From: BP-464 sp045805505 | Lineage (GTDB): Bacteria > Actinomycetota > Thermoleophilia > Solirubrobacterales > Solirubrobacteraceae | Length of the DNA: 64,000 nt | Direction of reading: 5' to 3' | NCBI GenBank assembly: GCA_045805505.1 | Contig: JBJMLA010000032.1 | Location: 1 to 64,000, forward strand | In this document: piece after piece, positions 25,749 through 33,628 of the stretch | Layout of the letters: every line of letters starts with the position of its first letter | How positions within the stretch are numbered: position 1 is the first letter of the stretch | Program-made: the position numbers and the translations under genes | The notes under the pieces: generated by a model | What the model saw: the letters and a program-made list of their open reading frames with translations, nothing else | Database searches by the model: none | Told to the model about the DNA's origin: nothing

Positions 25749-27311
25749 GTGAGCGAGTCCCACGAATCCCCGCCGACCGACGACGCGCTGCCCGGCGACG
25801 TCGCGGAGCCCGCACCCCTCGACCCGTCGCCCGAGGCGGAGACGCCGGAGGCGCCGCCCGCCGAGGATCCGGCTGCCCCGGTCGACGAGCCCGCCGCGCC
25901 CGAGGAGCCCGCCGCTGCCGAGGTGGCTCCCGAACCTGAGATCGAGGCCGCGCCCCCCGAGGCTGCGCCGGAACCCGACGCCGAGGTCGCTGCCGAGCCG
26001 GAGGCTGCGCCTGTTGAGCCGGCACCCGCCGAGGACCCCGTCGAGCCCGCGCCGCTCGACCCCGCTCCGGAGGCCGAGGCGCCCGTCGAGGCATCCAGCG
26101 CACCCGTCGAGGCGCCCGTGACCGAGGCGTCGCCGCCCGCCGAGGCCGAGACCGCCCCAGCGCCGGAGCCGGCCGCCGAGGAGGCTTCCGTCACCGAGGC
26201 GTCACCGCCCGCCGAGGCCGAGGCCGCCGGTGTCTCCGCGCCGGCCGCCCCCGAGGGCCAGCAGCCGCGGCGCGGACCCAAGATCATCGCCAGCGCGAGC
26301 CCGACCTCCTACATCGGCCCGAAGGGCTCCGGGACCGCGTCCGGCGTCCCGGCTCCCGCGGCGCCGCCCGCCGGCGGCCCGGCCAAGCCGCGTCGGCGCC
26401 GTCGCCCGTCGGCGGCCGAGCGCCACCGCAAGGTCTTCTTCGCGCGCCTCAACGAGCTGCGCGGCGGACCCAAGCCCGGTCCGCGTCCGGGTGGCCCTGC
26501 GCCGGCCGCCGAGGCGCCTGCGCCCGCGGAGGCTCCCGAGGAGCCGGTGGTCACCGAGACCGTCGCGCCCGACGAGCCCGTGGTCGAGGCGACGCCCGTT
26601 GCCGAGGAGACGCTCGCGCCCGAGGCCGAGGCCCCGGCGGTCGAGCCCGAGCCGGCCGAGGAGCCTGCGGAGGAGCCCGTCGCGGAGGATGCGCCGGCGC
26701 CCGATCCCGAGCCGGCCGCCGAAGAGGCGCCCGCCGAGGACGCCGACGGCGGCCAGACCGGCCCGCCCGATCTGTCGACGGGCCGCGACCAGGCGCGCCT
26801 CGCCGCGGCCATCGAGCGCGTCGGAGGCCCGGACACCATCCGCGAGGCCCTCCAGCCCAAGCGCGACGAGGCCGGCAAGCCGCTGAAGTGGGCGGCCGTC
26901 TGCTGCGAGGCCTCGCAGGGGCTCAAGCCCGGCGATCCCGTGTTCGCCGCGTGGGTCCGCCTCGCGGCGACGCCCGTGCGCGAGATCAAGTCCCGCGTTC
27001 CCGACGAGCGCCCCGACCGCGGCCGTGGCCGCGGCGGTCCCCGCGGTGGTGGCGGTGGCGGTGGCGGCGGGTTCGGCGGTGGCGGTGGCGGTGGCGGCGG
27101 ATTCGGTGGTGGCGGCGGCCGGGGAGGCGGCGGCGGCTTCGGCGGTCGCGACGGCCGCGGCGGACGCGGTCGCGACGACGCCGGTCGTGCCAGCCGCGAG
27201 GACATGCAGAAGCACGCCTTCGGTGGCCGAGTCGGCGCGAAGATCGTCATCCCGGGCTTCGAGAACATGCCCGACCCCGAGCCCGAGGCCGAGACCCCCA
27301 GCGACGACTAG
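25749..27311 (+). CDS. Large low-complexity protein: Pro/Glu/Ala-rich N-terminus, Gly-rich RGG/FGG C-terminus
   Basis: A 520-residue mostly disordered protein. Residues 1 to about 165 and 245 to about 335 are Pro/Ala/Glu repeats (for example PAAPEEPAAAEVAPEPE). Between them is a basic patch (KPRRRRRPSAAERHRKVFF). A compact stretch of about 75 residues (DQARLAAAIERVGGPDTI; WAAVCCEASQGLKPGDP) looks folded. Then comes a Gly-rich block (about 425-475) with FGGGGG and RGGRGR motifs like RNA-binding low-complexity domains. The GTG start at 25749 follows TACCGT. No homologue with known function is recognised. RNA binding or condensate formation is inferred from composition only. Confidence 0.6.
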   Translation: MSESHESPPTDDALPGDVAEPAPLDPSPEAETPEAPPAEDPAAPVDEPAAPEEPAAAEVAPEPEIEAAPPEAAPEPDAEVAAEPEAAPVEPAPAEDPVEPAPLDPAPEAEAPVEASSAPVEAPVTEASPPAEAETAPAPEPAAEEASVTEASPPAEAEAAGVSAPAAPEGQQPRRGPKIIASASPTSYIGPKGSGTASGVPAPAAPPAGGPAKPRRRRRPSAAERHRKVFFARLNELRGGPKPGPRPGGPAPAAEAPAPAEAPEEPVVTETVAPDEPVVEATPVAEETLAPEAEAPAVEPEPAEEPAEEPVAEDAPAPDPEPAAEEAPAEDADGGQTGPPDLSTGRDQARLAAAIERVGGPDTIREALQPKRDEAGKPLKWAAVCCEASQGLKPGDPVFAAWVRLAATPVREIKSRVPDERPDRGRGRGGPRGGGGGGGGGFGGGGGGGGGFGGGGGRGGGGGFGGRDGRGGRGRDDAGRASREDMQKHAFGGRVGAKIVIPGFENMPDPEPEAETPSDD

Positions 27312-27616
27312 CCGGCGTCGAGCAGCCGCTCGACGCTGTCGACCTTGTCCCGCAGCGTCTGCTCGCGGTCGCGGCGCTCGTCGAGCTTGAGCACCGTGTA
27401 GACGCGCGGCACGCCGAGCTCGAACGGCACGGCGTGCAGCTCCTTGACGATGTCGAGGATGTCCTCGGTCGAGCCCTCCAGCGAGGTGCCCATCGCGTGC
27501 ATCACGTAGCCGACGCGGTCCTGCTCGGCGAGCCGGCGCTGGATCGCCGCGATGTAGGCCGAGGCCGAGGCGTCGGGCCTGCCCAGGGCGATGACGGTCA
27601 GATCGGCGGTGGCCAT
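27308..27616 (-). CDS. MTH1187/DUF77-type thiamine-binding protein
   Basis: A 102-residue protein. The fold-typical order is DLTVIALGRPDASASAYIAAIQ, VGYVMHAMGTSLEGST, VPRVYTVLKLDERRDRE and DKVDSVERLL. It resembles the YqgV/MTH1187 ferredoxin-like family, some members of which bind thiamine or HMP. Its stop codon overlaps the stop of the low-complexity gene by three bases (convergent). Role in thiamine homeostasis is inferred from family. Confidence 0.75.
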   Translation of the reverse strand: MATADLTVIALGRPDASASAYIAAIQRRLAEQDRVGYVMHAMGTSLEGSTEDILDIVKELHAVPFELGVPRVYTVLKLDERRDREQTLRDKVDSVERLLDAG

Positions 27617-27660
27617 GCGGTCATCTTGACGCGGGTCGGCCGGTGCGGTCTGATCGGCGC

Positions 27661-28452
27661 GTGGGCGGCGACTACGACGCGTTCGGGCGCAAGACGGGGG
27701 AGGACCCACTCGGTGACCTCGGCTGGCGCGGCGAGGCGGCCGGCGTCGAGCCCGACCAGGCGGCGCCAGAGCCCAAGCCGCGTGCGGATCCCGGGACGGA
27801 GCCGGACTCCGAGATCGGGGCGACCTTCGAGATCGCCGACCGCGTCGCCCAGATGGGCGGGCGGATGGTGCGGCGGTTCGTCGTGCTCGTCACGCTCGTG
27901 GTGATCGGTGCTGCGGGCCTGGCCGTGTTCGGCAGCGTCGAGACCGATACGAGCACCGGGGGCGGCTCAGTCGTGGAGACGTCAACGGCCGCCGAGCCCG
28001 CCGGCGAGGCGCCCGAGCCGGAGGCCGTGCCCCCGACCGGGCTCGGGTCGCGTTCGCTCCTGCGGCCCGGGGCGTTCGCCAAGGCCATGGCGCGTCTGCG
28101 CTCGCGCGGGCTCGGCCAGGTGGCCAACCTGCGCCTGGCGCCCGACCGGATCGACGCGCAGCTGCTGACCGCCGGCGGCCGCCTGCGCGACGTGCAGATC
28201 CAGGCCGGCCAGGCGGTCCACGAGCTGTCGATCTCGGGGCCCGGGTTCGGCCACCTCGAGTCCATCGCCTACAGCGCGATCGACGCGAAGGCCCCGGCGC
28301 GCTTCGCCCGCTCAGCCGCCCGCCCGCGCCACCGTCCCGTGGCGCGCATCGACTACCTCGTCCTGCTCAAGGCCGGCGACGAGATCATCTGGAGCCTGTT
28401 CTTCAAGGACGGCACGCATTTCACCGCCGACGCCCACGGGCGCATCACCTAG
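27661..28452 (+). CDS. Single-pass membrane protein of unknown function
   Basis: A 263-residue protein. The N-terminal about 75 residues are cytoplasmic and hydrophilic (PDQAAPEPKPRADPGTEPD). One TM helix follows (RRFVVLVTLVVIGAAGLAVFG, about 80-100), then a Ser/Pro/Glu linker and an extracytoplasmic domain of about 140 residues (SLLRPGAFAKAMARLRSRG; LRDVQIQAGQAVHELSIS; DYLVLLKAGDEIIWSLFFKDG). Such domains are common in actinobacterial anchored sensors, but I cannot name it. GTG at 27661 is the likely start. It lies just upstream of ssrA and may contribute read-through. Confidence 0.6.
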   Translation: MGGDYDAFGRKTGEDPLGDLGWRGEAAGVEPDQAAPEPKPRADPGTEPDSEIGATFEIADRVAQMGGRMVRRFVVLVTLVVIGAAGLAVFGSVETDTSTGGGSVVETSTAAEPAGEAPEPEAVPPTGLGSRSLLRPGAFAKAMARLRSRGLGQVANLRLAPDRIDAQLLTAGGRLRDVQIQAGQAVHELSISGPGFGHLESIAYSAIDAKAPARFARSAARPRHRPVARIDYLVLLKAGDEIIWSLFFKDGTHFTADAHGRIT

Positions 28453-28464
28453 CCCGTCAGGAGC

Positions 28465-28470
28465 TAGAAT
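28465..28470 (+). promoter_or_regulatory. Putative -10 element for ssrA
   Basis: TAGAAT at 28465-28470 is close to the TATAAT consensus and places a start about 12 bases before the mature tmRNA 5' end. No good -35 is seen. Confidence 0.4.
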
Positions 28471-28488
28471 GAAGGGACAACACACCCA

Positions 28489-28852
28489 GGGGACGCCAGG
28501 CTTCGACGTGGTTGATTCCGTTGGGTTGGTTGCGAGCAGTGGTCCCGGGAGGCCACTTAAAACACCCGGGAAAACCATACGTGCGGACTCTCACGAGTAC
28601 GCCCTCGCTGCTTAGCAACTAGCTAAGCGAGTGAGGTCTCGCCCCCGGCCTGCCGGCCGTCGGGGATTCGGGATCAAAAGCCGGCTCTGCCCTCGGCGGT
28701 TCGCCTCCGCCAAAGAGGGGACTTTTTCAGGAGGCTGGTCCTCGGCAACCCTGCCCGCGTGGCGAGCCGAGGATGAGATCAGAGCGCGGGATACGCTCGT
28801 AGACGCCAATTCGACGCGACCGCGGACGCGGGTTCAATTCCCGCCGTCTCCA
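28489..28852 (+). ncRNA. ssrA: Transfer-messenger RNA (tmRNA)
   Basis: The 5' end GGGGACG (28489-28495) pairs with CGTCTCC (28845-28851) to form the alanyl acceptor stem, followed by discriminator A. A T-arm GCGGGTTCAATTCCCGC precedes it. The first bases GGGGACGCCAGGCTTCGACG match bacterial tmRNA starts. The tag reading frame is 28583-28615: ADSHEYALAA then TAG, close to the actinobacterial tag ADSHQRDYALAA but two residues shorter. The 3' CCA is not encoded (ACTA follows), so it must be added. Its partner SmpB is encoded at 16772-17251. Confidence 0.93.
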
Positions 28853-28879
28853 CTATTTCCAGAAACCCGGCCCGGGCGG

Positions 28880-30217
28880 TCAGGGAGCCAGCGCAACGTC
28901 GATTCGGGCGCTGCCCGCAACAACCACGGTGCGCATCACGCGATCGCGGCCGCAGGACTTGGCGCGGTAGAGCGCGCCGTCGGCAGCGAGGACCGCACTC
29001 CGTCCGTCCAGTCCGATCGGAGCCACGCCGATGCTGATGGTGACCGGTGGTTGGGCCTGCCGTCGGACCCGCTCGGCGATGCGCGAGCCGACGGTCGCCG
29101 CCGTCTCTACGTCGGCGGTGGGTAGCAGCACGGCGAACTCGTCACCGCCGAATCGAGCGGCGAAGTCGTGATCTCGGATGCTCTCGACGATGGCGTCGGC
29201 GATGAACTTCAGAAGCTTGTCGCCGACTTCGTGGCCGTGGGCGTCGTTGACGTTCTTGAAGGCGTCGACATCGATCATGAGCAGCGCGCCGAGGTCCTCC
29301 TTCCGGCCGGCGTGGGTCTCCTCGAAGAGCCGGTCGTCGAATGAGCGGCGGTTGCCGAGGCCCGTCACGTGGTCGCGCAGCGCGAGGTCCTTGTACATGC
29401 TGGAGCTCCGGACGTACTCGCGCGCACGATCGGCAGCGTGTGCCGTCGCGTCGGCGAGCTGCTGGGCCACGGCGTCTGGAGCCGAGTCAGTCCGCGGAGC
29501 GTGGGGGGCCGTGACCGATGCCATGTGCTCGAGCGCCGGCATCGAGGCCTGGGCGGGCGGCCCTGACTCCGCCAGCAGGGATTCGACCGCCGGGAGGACG
29601 TCGAGTGAGCACTGCACGAGCGGGTAGCCCATGGCGCCGAGGCGCAAAGGCACCGCCCGCCCGCCGAGCATGACCCTCGCTCGTGGCGCCTCCTGGTGTA
29701 CCGCGAGGATGGCCGCCGCCACGACGGACACGTCCGTCCCGAGGCCAACCGACAGGCCGACGATGTCGGGTTGGTGGCGCCTGATGGCGTCTCGCAGTGC
29801 CCCCGCCGGCACGTCGGCCCCCAGAAAGAGCACAACGAAGCCGGCGCCTTCGAGCACGTCGGCGATCATCCGCAGCCCGAGAACGTGGTGCTGACCCTCT
29901 GGAGCCGCCAGCATGATCGTCTGGCGCGATCGGGGTGGCGCCACGGTCAAAGCCTCGTACAGGCGGATGAGCACGTTGTAGCTGATGGCGGTTGCGAGGT
30001 GCTCATCGGCCACCGTGACCGCGTTGTCCTCCCACAGCTCACCGATGCGCACCATCGCGGACTCGACGACCAGCGACTGAACGGCTTCCGGCGGCAGGCC
30101 ATCGGCAAGCGCGCTGTCGATGACGCTCTCAGCCATCCCTGCATCGCCGGCCCGCAGCGCATCGCCATAACGGCGCGTCAACCCCGGCGCGAGCCCGAAT
30201 GGGGGCGCGTCCGTCAC
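28880..30217 (-). CDS. Cobalamin-binding (CarH-like) domain fused to GGDEF diguanylate cyclase
   Basis: A 445-residue cytoplasmic protein. Residues about 10-95 form a helical bundle with W62 and E72-H73, the W-x9-EH pattern of CarH/LitR adenosylcobalamin photoreceptors. Residues about 100-225 are a B12-binding Rossmann domain with QHHVLG (109-114, the H-x-x-G motif; the usual acidic residue is Gln here), VVLFLGADVP and VGLSVGLGTD. A helix links to GGDEF (motif at 357-361) with the RxxD inhibitory site RDHD at 348-351, so it should be an active cyclase. A light- or B12-controlled c-di-GMP synthase is the natural hypothesis. The start is GTG at 30217. Confidence 0.85.
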   Translation of the reverse strand: MTDAPPFGLAPGLTRRYGDALRAGDAGMAESVIDSALADGLPPEAVQSLVVESAMVRIGELWEDNAVTVADEHLATAISYNVLIRLYEALTVAPPRSRQTIMLAAPEGQHHVLGLRMIADVLEGAGFVVLFLGADVPAGALRDAIRRHQPDIVGLSVGLGTDVSVVAAAILAVHQEAPRARVMLGGRAVPLRLGAMGYPLVQCSLDVLPAVESLLAESGPPAQASMPALEHMASVTAPHAPRTDSAPDAVAQQLADATAHAADRAREYVRSSSMYKDLALRDHVTGLGNRRSFDDRLFEETHAGRKEDLGALLMIDVDAFKNVNDAHGHEVGDKLLKFIADAIVESIRDHDFAARFGGDEFAVLLPTADVETAATVGSRIAERVRRQAQPPVTISIGVAPIGLDGRSAVLAADGALYRAKSCGRDRVMRTVVVAGSARIDVALAP

Positions 30218-30369
30218 GGCGCCTGGCCGGTCAGACGGCCGGCTGGGTCAGTAAGCGCACAGGGCATCAGGTGATCATCGACCGCCCGGGGCGCCGGCCG
30301 CAGCCCCGAACGGGGTATCCGTCAGGCGAAGTTCCGATGAGTTCCGAGGCCGGTGTCAGTCTCAGGGAC

Positions 30370-30972
30370 ATGAGCTTGACCACCTGCCACATGTCCATCT
30401 CGCTCGACGGCTTTGCCGCCGGGCCCAGCCAGAGCCGGGAGAACCCGCTCGGCGTGGGCGGCATGGAGGTCCATCGCTGGCACATCGGCGACGTCACCGA
30501 CGCCGCGGACGTCACGGCCGCCGGATGGCTGATGCGGCCCCGCGGCGCCTACGTGATGGGCCGCAACATGTACGGCCCGATCCGCGGCGCCTGGGACGAG
30601 GACTGGCGTGGCTGGTGGGGCGACGAGCCGCCGTATCACGCGCCCGTGTACGTCCTCACCCATCACGCCCACGACCCGATCGAGATGGAGGGCGGCACCA
30701 CGTTCCACTTCGTCACCGACGGGTTCGAGTCGGCCTTCGAGCAGGCCACCGCGATCGCCGGCGACCAGGGAGTCGACATCGCCGGCGGCGCCTCGACCGT
30801 CCGTCAGGCGCTCACGGCCGGCGTGGTCGACGAGCTGACGCTCGACATCGCCCCCGTCCTCCTGGGGTCGGGCGAGCGGTTGTTCGACGGCGTCCCGGAG
30901 CTCGCGCTCGCGCCGGTCGAGACGCTCCACTCACCGCACGCGACGCACATCCGCTACCGCGTGGGGCGCTGA
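30370..30972 (+). CDS. Dihydrofolate reductase family protein (RibD C-terminal-like)
   Basis: A 200-residue soluble reductase. Blocks: CHMSISLDGFAAGP, RGAYVMGRNMYG, PVYVLTHHAHDPI, GDQGVDIAGGASTVRQAL and ELTLDIAPVLLGSGERLF. This is the DHFR-like fold used by RibD/YwjB-type reductases, with NADPH-binding GGASTVRQ. Small-molecule substrate is unknown. ATG at 30370 is inside a region with the direct repeat GTTCCGA-TGA-GTTCCGA (30333-30349) that may be regulatory. It is convergent with the receiver-domain gene. Confidence 0.82.
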   Translation: MSLTTCHMSISLDGFAAGPSQSRENPLGVGGMEVHRWHIGDVTDAADVTAAGWLMRPRGAYVMGRNMYGPIRGAWDEDWRGWWGDEPPYHAPVYVLTHHAHDPIEMEGGTTFHFVTDGFESAFEQATAIAGDQGVDIAGGASTVRQALTAGVVDELTLDIAPVLLGSGERLFDGVPELALAPVETLHSPHATHIRYRVGR

Positions 30973-30976
30973 GGGG

Positions 30977-31330
30977 CTAGGACGACGCGGCCAGCCGGGC
31001 GACGGTGTCGCACAGCTCGCTGGTCGCGACACGCTTGGGGATCGAGGCGTCGGCGCCCACGCGCTCGGCCTCCTGGGCCAGCCGGCTGTCCGGCATGCCC
31101 GAGAAGAGCACGAGCTTCGTGTCAGGAGTGCCCTTGCGGATGGTCGCCCACTGCTCCCGGGTGAGGAGGTTGTCGATGAGCGCGACGTCGGGCGCCACGG
31201 CCGGGATGGCCGCGTCGCATCCGGTCCCGTCGGCGCTCTCGCCCACGATCTCGTGACCCGCGGCCTCGAGGTGGATGCGCGTGAGCAGCCGGAACGACGC
31301 GTCGTCCTCACAGAGAAAAACTCGTGCCAT
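30977..31330 (-). CDS. Single-domain response regulator (CheY-like receiver)
   Basis: A 117-residue receiver without output domain. Acidic pocket CEDDASFRL, phospho-acceptor Asp in DVALIDNLLT, the switch Ser in VLFSGMPDS and the conserved Lys in SIPKRVA are present. It may relay a phosphate or act by protein contact. No kinase is adjacent. It is divergent from a sigma-28-like promoter for a candidate small RNA at 31409. Start ATG at 31330 follows the GGCGTC sequence with no clear RBS. Confidence 0.85.
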   Translation of the reverse strand: MARVFLCEDDASFRLLTRIHLEAAGHEIVGESADGTGCDAAIPAVAPDVALIDNLLTREQWATIRKGTPDTKLVLFSGMPDSRLAQEAERVGADASIPKRVATSELCDTVARLAASS

Positions 31331-31375
31331 TCCTGACGCCTACCCACGGACGCTGGGGTCAACGCGGGTTCCGAT

Positions 31376-31403
31376 TCAAGCTCTGCGGCCAAACTGCCGA
31401 TCA
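31376..31403 (+). promoter_or_regulatory. Sigma-28-like promoter before candidate small RNA
   Basis: TCAAGCTC (31376-31383), 12-base spacer, GCCGATCA (31396-31403), close to the TAAAGTTT-GCCGATAA consensus. It resembles the promoters at 15683-15709 and 17775-17802, but the CCACTTCTG box is absent. Confidence 0.45.
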
Positions 31404-31408
31404 GTGGG

Positions 31409-31500
31409 TTGTCGGCACGGAAGTCGGCAAGCAGACAGTGGCCGGGATGGCCAGCCTTTTGCCGAGAAGAGGCCTCGCTTATGCGGGGCCTCTTCTCGTT
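31409..31500 (+). ncRNA. Candidate small RNA between receiver gene and secreted protein gene
   Basis: About 90 bases run from the sigma-28-like promoter to a strong terminator with no likely reading frame. GTCGGCA is repeated in GTCGGCACGGAAGTCGGCA. It ends with the terminator at 31464-31497. It could also be a leader for the secreted protein at 31519, but the hairpin would stop transcription before that gene. Confidence 0.4.
31464..31497 (+). terminator. Strong intrinsic terminator
   Basis: Stem GAGAAGAGGCC/GGCCTCTTCTC (11 bp, perfect) extended by TCGC/GCGG with loop TTAT, giving 15 bp, followed by GTTTCTCT. Confidence 0.8.
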
Positions 31501-31518
31501 TCTCTACGCTCCGCGGCC

Positions 31519-31911
31519 ATGACGGCTCGCCTGCTGCTCGCCCTCACGCTGACGGCCGCCTGCGCGCTGCCGGCGACCGCGCCCGCCGCCACCCCGGGCA
31601 ACTACAGCGGCAAGACCGCGCAGGGGCTGGGGATCACGATGACCGCCGGCCGCCACTGGATATCCAGCGTGCGGCTGAAGGTCCGCGACCAGTGCGCTAC
31701 CCGCGGAGTCGACAACGGCCCCGACCACGTGAAGGTCCACAAGGACGGCCGCTTCCGCTTCGTGTTCACCAGCCAGACCTCGAGGTTCGCGCTCTCGGGC
31801 CGGGTCCGCGGCCGCAGGATCACGGGCCGTTTCAGCCTACGGCTCACGGCGGGGGACGGCCGCCTGTGCACGGCCGGCCCCGTCGCGTTCACCGTTCGCC
31901 TGCGGAACTAG
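31519..31911 (+). CDS. Small secreted protein
   Basis: A 130-residue protein with a signal peptide (LLLALTLTAACALPATAPAA). The mature part is basic and beta-rich (NYSGKTAQGLGI; FRFVFTSQTSRFALSGRVRG; GRFSLRLTAGDG) with two Cys (DQCATRG and GRLCTAG) that may form a disulfide. I recognise no family. ATG at 31519 follows TACGCT by 8 bases. Convergent with the small secreted gene pair at 31912-32885. Confidence 0.6.
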   Translation: MTARLLLALTLTAACALPATAPAATPGNYSGKTAQGLGITMTAGRHWISSVRLKVRDQCATRGVDNGPDHVKVHKDGRFRFVFTSQTSRFALSGRVRGRRITGRFSLRLTAGDGRLCTAGPVAFTVRLRN

Positions 31912-32487
31912 TCAGGCGCTGGGCGCGAGCCCCATCTGCTTGGCGTAGGCGACCTCGCGCTCGTGCGCGTCATCGCAGTCGCGCAGCGCCGCTTCCAGGC
32001 GCTCGCCACCGCCCGCCCGGACGTCGGCAACAACGGACGCGGTGAAGCCGTCCTGATCGCGCAGGCCGGGCCACCCCGGGGCGGCGTCGAGCACACGACG
32101 TGCCGCCGACTCACCGCGCCGGTCACGCAGCGCGCGCAGCCACTGACAGACCGCGTTGGCCTCGATGACGGTCTCGACCTCCGGGGCCGAGAAGACCCCG
32201 CCGGCGGCCTCCCACTGGATCCCGTTGAGGTTGCCCCCGTCCGGCAGCGGCACGCGCTCGGCGAACCGGGCCGCGGCGGCACGGGCCTGTTCGCCGCCGC
32301 TGTATGCGGGCGCGGCCCGGCGATCGAGGTTCGGCTCCGCGGCCAGGGACTGCGCCTGCGTGACGGCCGCCGGGTCGCTTGCGCCGTGGGCCGGCTGGTT
32401 GCCGCCGGCGACCAGCAGCAGTGCGGTCGCGGTGATCGCCGCGGCCAGCGCCAGCAGCAGCAGGCGGATACGCATCGTGCGGGTCAT
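31912..32487 (-). CDS. Secreted/anchored hypothetical protein
   Basis: A 191-residue protein with an N-terminal hydrophobic segment (IRLLLLALAAAITATALLLVAGG) acting as signal or anchor. The rest is Ala/Arg-rich and helical, with two Cys (VCQWLRALRD; RDCDDAHERE). No known family recognised. Its ATG overlaps the stop of the 32484-32885 gene (ATGA), so both are one operon of envelope proteins. Confidence 0.6.
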   Translation of the reverse strand: MTRTMRIRLLLLALAAAITATALLLVAGGNQPAHGASDPAAVTQAQSLAAEPNLDRRAAPAYSGGEQARAAAARFAERVPLPDGGNLNGIQWEAAGGVFSAPEVETVIEANAVCQWLRALRDRRGESAARRVLDAAPGWPGLRDQDGFTASVVADVRAGGGERLEAALRDCDDAHEREVAYAKQMGLAPSA

Positions 32488-32885
32488 CGCTCGAGCCTTC
32501 CGTCGTAGCCGTTCATGACCGCGCCGCCGGCCGTCTTGCCGCGCAGCACGAAGCAGCGTCCGCTGGTGCCGGCGAACAACGCCCGGTAGTCCGTGACGCC
32601 GGAGTTGTAGTAGTGCTGCCCGTACGACGAGAGGTCCGCGCACGAGTTGCCCGAGACGATCGTGTCGTAGGCCGGCGAGTCGACCCAGCGGTAGGAGGCG
32701 GTGCCGTCCCCCGTCGAGGAGACGTGGTATTGGGTGCCGCCGCCGTAGGAGACGAAGCTGCCCGTGAGGTTGAAGTCGGGGATGTCGCTGTAGACAAAGG
32801 TGTACGCCTGTGACGAAGCGGCGCCTGCGAGCATGCAGGCGCCGGCCAGGGCGCACGCGAGACCATGTCGCGTCCGTCGACCCAT
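32484..32885 (-). CDS. Small secreted protein, Tyr/Ser/Gly-rich
   Basis: A 133-residue protein. The signal peptide (LACALAGACMLAGAASSQA, cleavage after SQA) precedes a Tyr/Ser/Gly-rich mature chain (YTFVYSDIPDFNLTGSF; YGGGTQYHVSSTGDG) with two Cys (GNSCADLSS; GRCFVLRG). AAAGGA 5 bases before ATG at 32885 supports that start. First gene of an operon with the 31912 protein. Function unknown; it may be part of the cell surface. Confidence 0.6.
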   Translation of the reverse strand: MGRRTRHGLACALAGACMLAGAASSQAYTFVYSDIPDFNLTGSFVSYGGGTQYHVSSTGDGTASYRWVDSPAYDTIVSGNSCADLSSYGQHYYNSGVTDYRALFAGTSGRCFVLRGKTAGGAVMNGYDGRLER

Positions 32886-32974
32886 AGGAGTCCTTTCGAT
32901 TGGTGATCGGTCCGGCGCGCGCTCCGGGTCCCCTAAGAGGACCGGGGCCCGGCTTTGTGACGGCACCCCCTCAA

Positions 32975-33628
32975 ATGGGTGTCTCCGTTCCGGGGTACCG
33001 TCCGGTGATCCGGCCGTTTCGCCGACATCCGAGCCTGCTGCGGCGCGCCCAGGCCGACCCCGCCGCGTTCGCCGACTTCTACGACGCCTACTCGCATCGC
33101 GTGCTGCGCTTCTTCGCGCGCCGCGTCGTCGACGGCGAGGCTTCCTTCGACCTCATGTCCGAGACGTTCGCGACCGCGCTGTCGCAGATGCACCAGTTCC
33201 GGGGCAGCGTGCCGGAGGAGGAGCAGGGCTGGCTGTTCGCGATCGCCCGCAGCGAGCTGTCGCATTACTGGCGGCGCGGCGCCGTCGAGCGCACGGCACT
33301 CGCCAGGATCGGCGTGCCGGTGCCGGCGCTGACGTCCGCGGAGATCGAGCGGATCGAGGAGCTCGCGGGCATCGCCGCGCTGGCCCCGCGACTGGCCGAG
33401 GCCATGGGCGGCCTGCCCGAGGATCAGCGCCAGGCGATCTCGCTGCGCGTCATCAAGGAGCTCGACTACTCGGAGATCTCGGCGGTGCTGGGCATCAGCG
33501 AGGAAGCGGTGCGCGCACGTGTGTCGCGCGGGCTGCGCAAGATGGCCCGCGGGCTCACCGCCGCACGCGAAGAGGAATCCGACCGGGACCTTTCGCCCCC
33601 GCCCACGTTCGTAGAGAAGACAGGATGA
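32975..33628 (+). CDS. ECF-type RNA polymerase sigma factor
   Basis: Alternative sigma factor of 217 residues. Region 2: FADFYDAYSHRVLRFFARRV and DLMSETFATALSQM with core-binding and -10 contacts. The linker has GWLFAIARSELSHYWRRG. Region 4: LPEDQRQAISLRVIKELDYSEIS, AVLGISEEAVRARVSRGLRK, the -35-binding helix-turn-helix. ATG at 32975 is chosen; GTG codons lie further upstream. It overlaps the next gene by ATGA, which encodes a one-helix membrane protein that is probably its regulator. Confidence 0.9.
   Translation: MGVSVPGYRPVIRPFRRHPSLLRRAQADPAAFADFYDAYSHRVLRFFARRVVDGEASFDLMSETFATALSQMHQFRGSVPEEEQGWLFAIARSELSHYWRRGAVERTALARIGVPVPALTSAEIERIEELAGIAALAPRLAEAMGGLPEDQRQAISLRVIKELDYSEISAVLGISEEAVRARVSRGLRKMARGLTAAREEESDRDLSPPPTFVEKTG

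Noticed and set aside
27040..27150. GC-rich short repeats that could look like a CRISPR or minisatellite
   Set aside because: They encode the Gly-rich block of the 25749 protein in frame; there are no spacers or cas genes.
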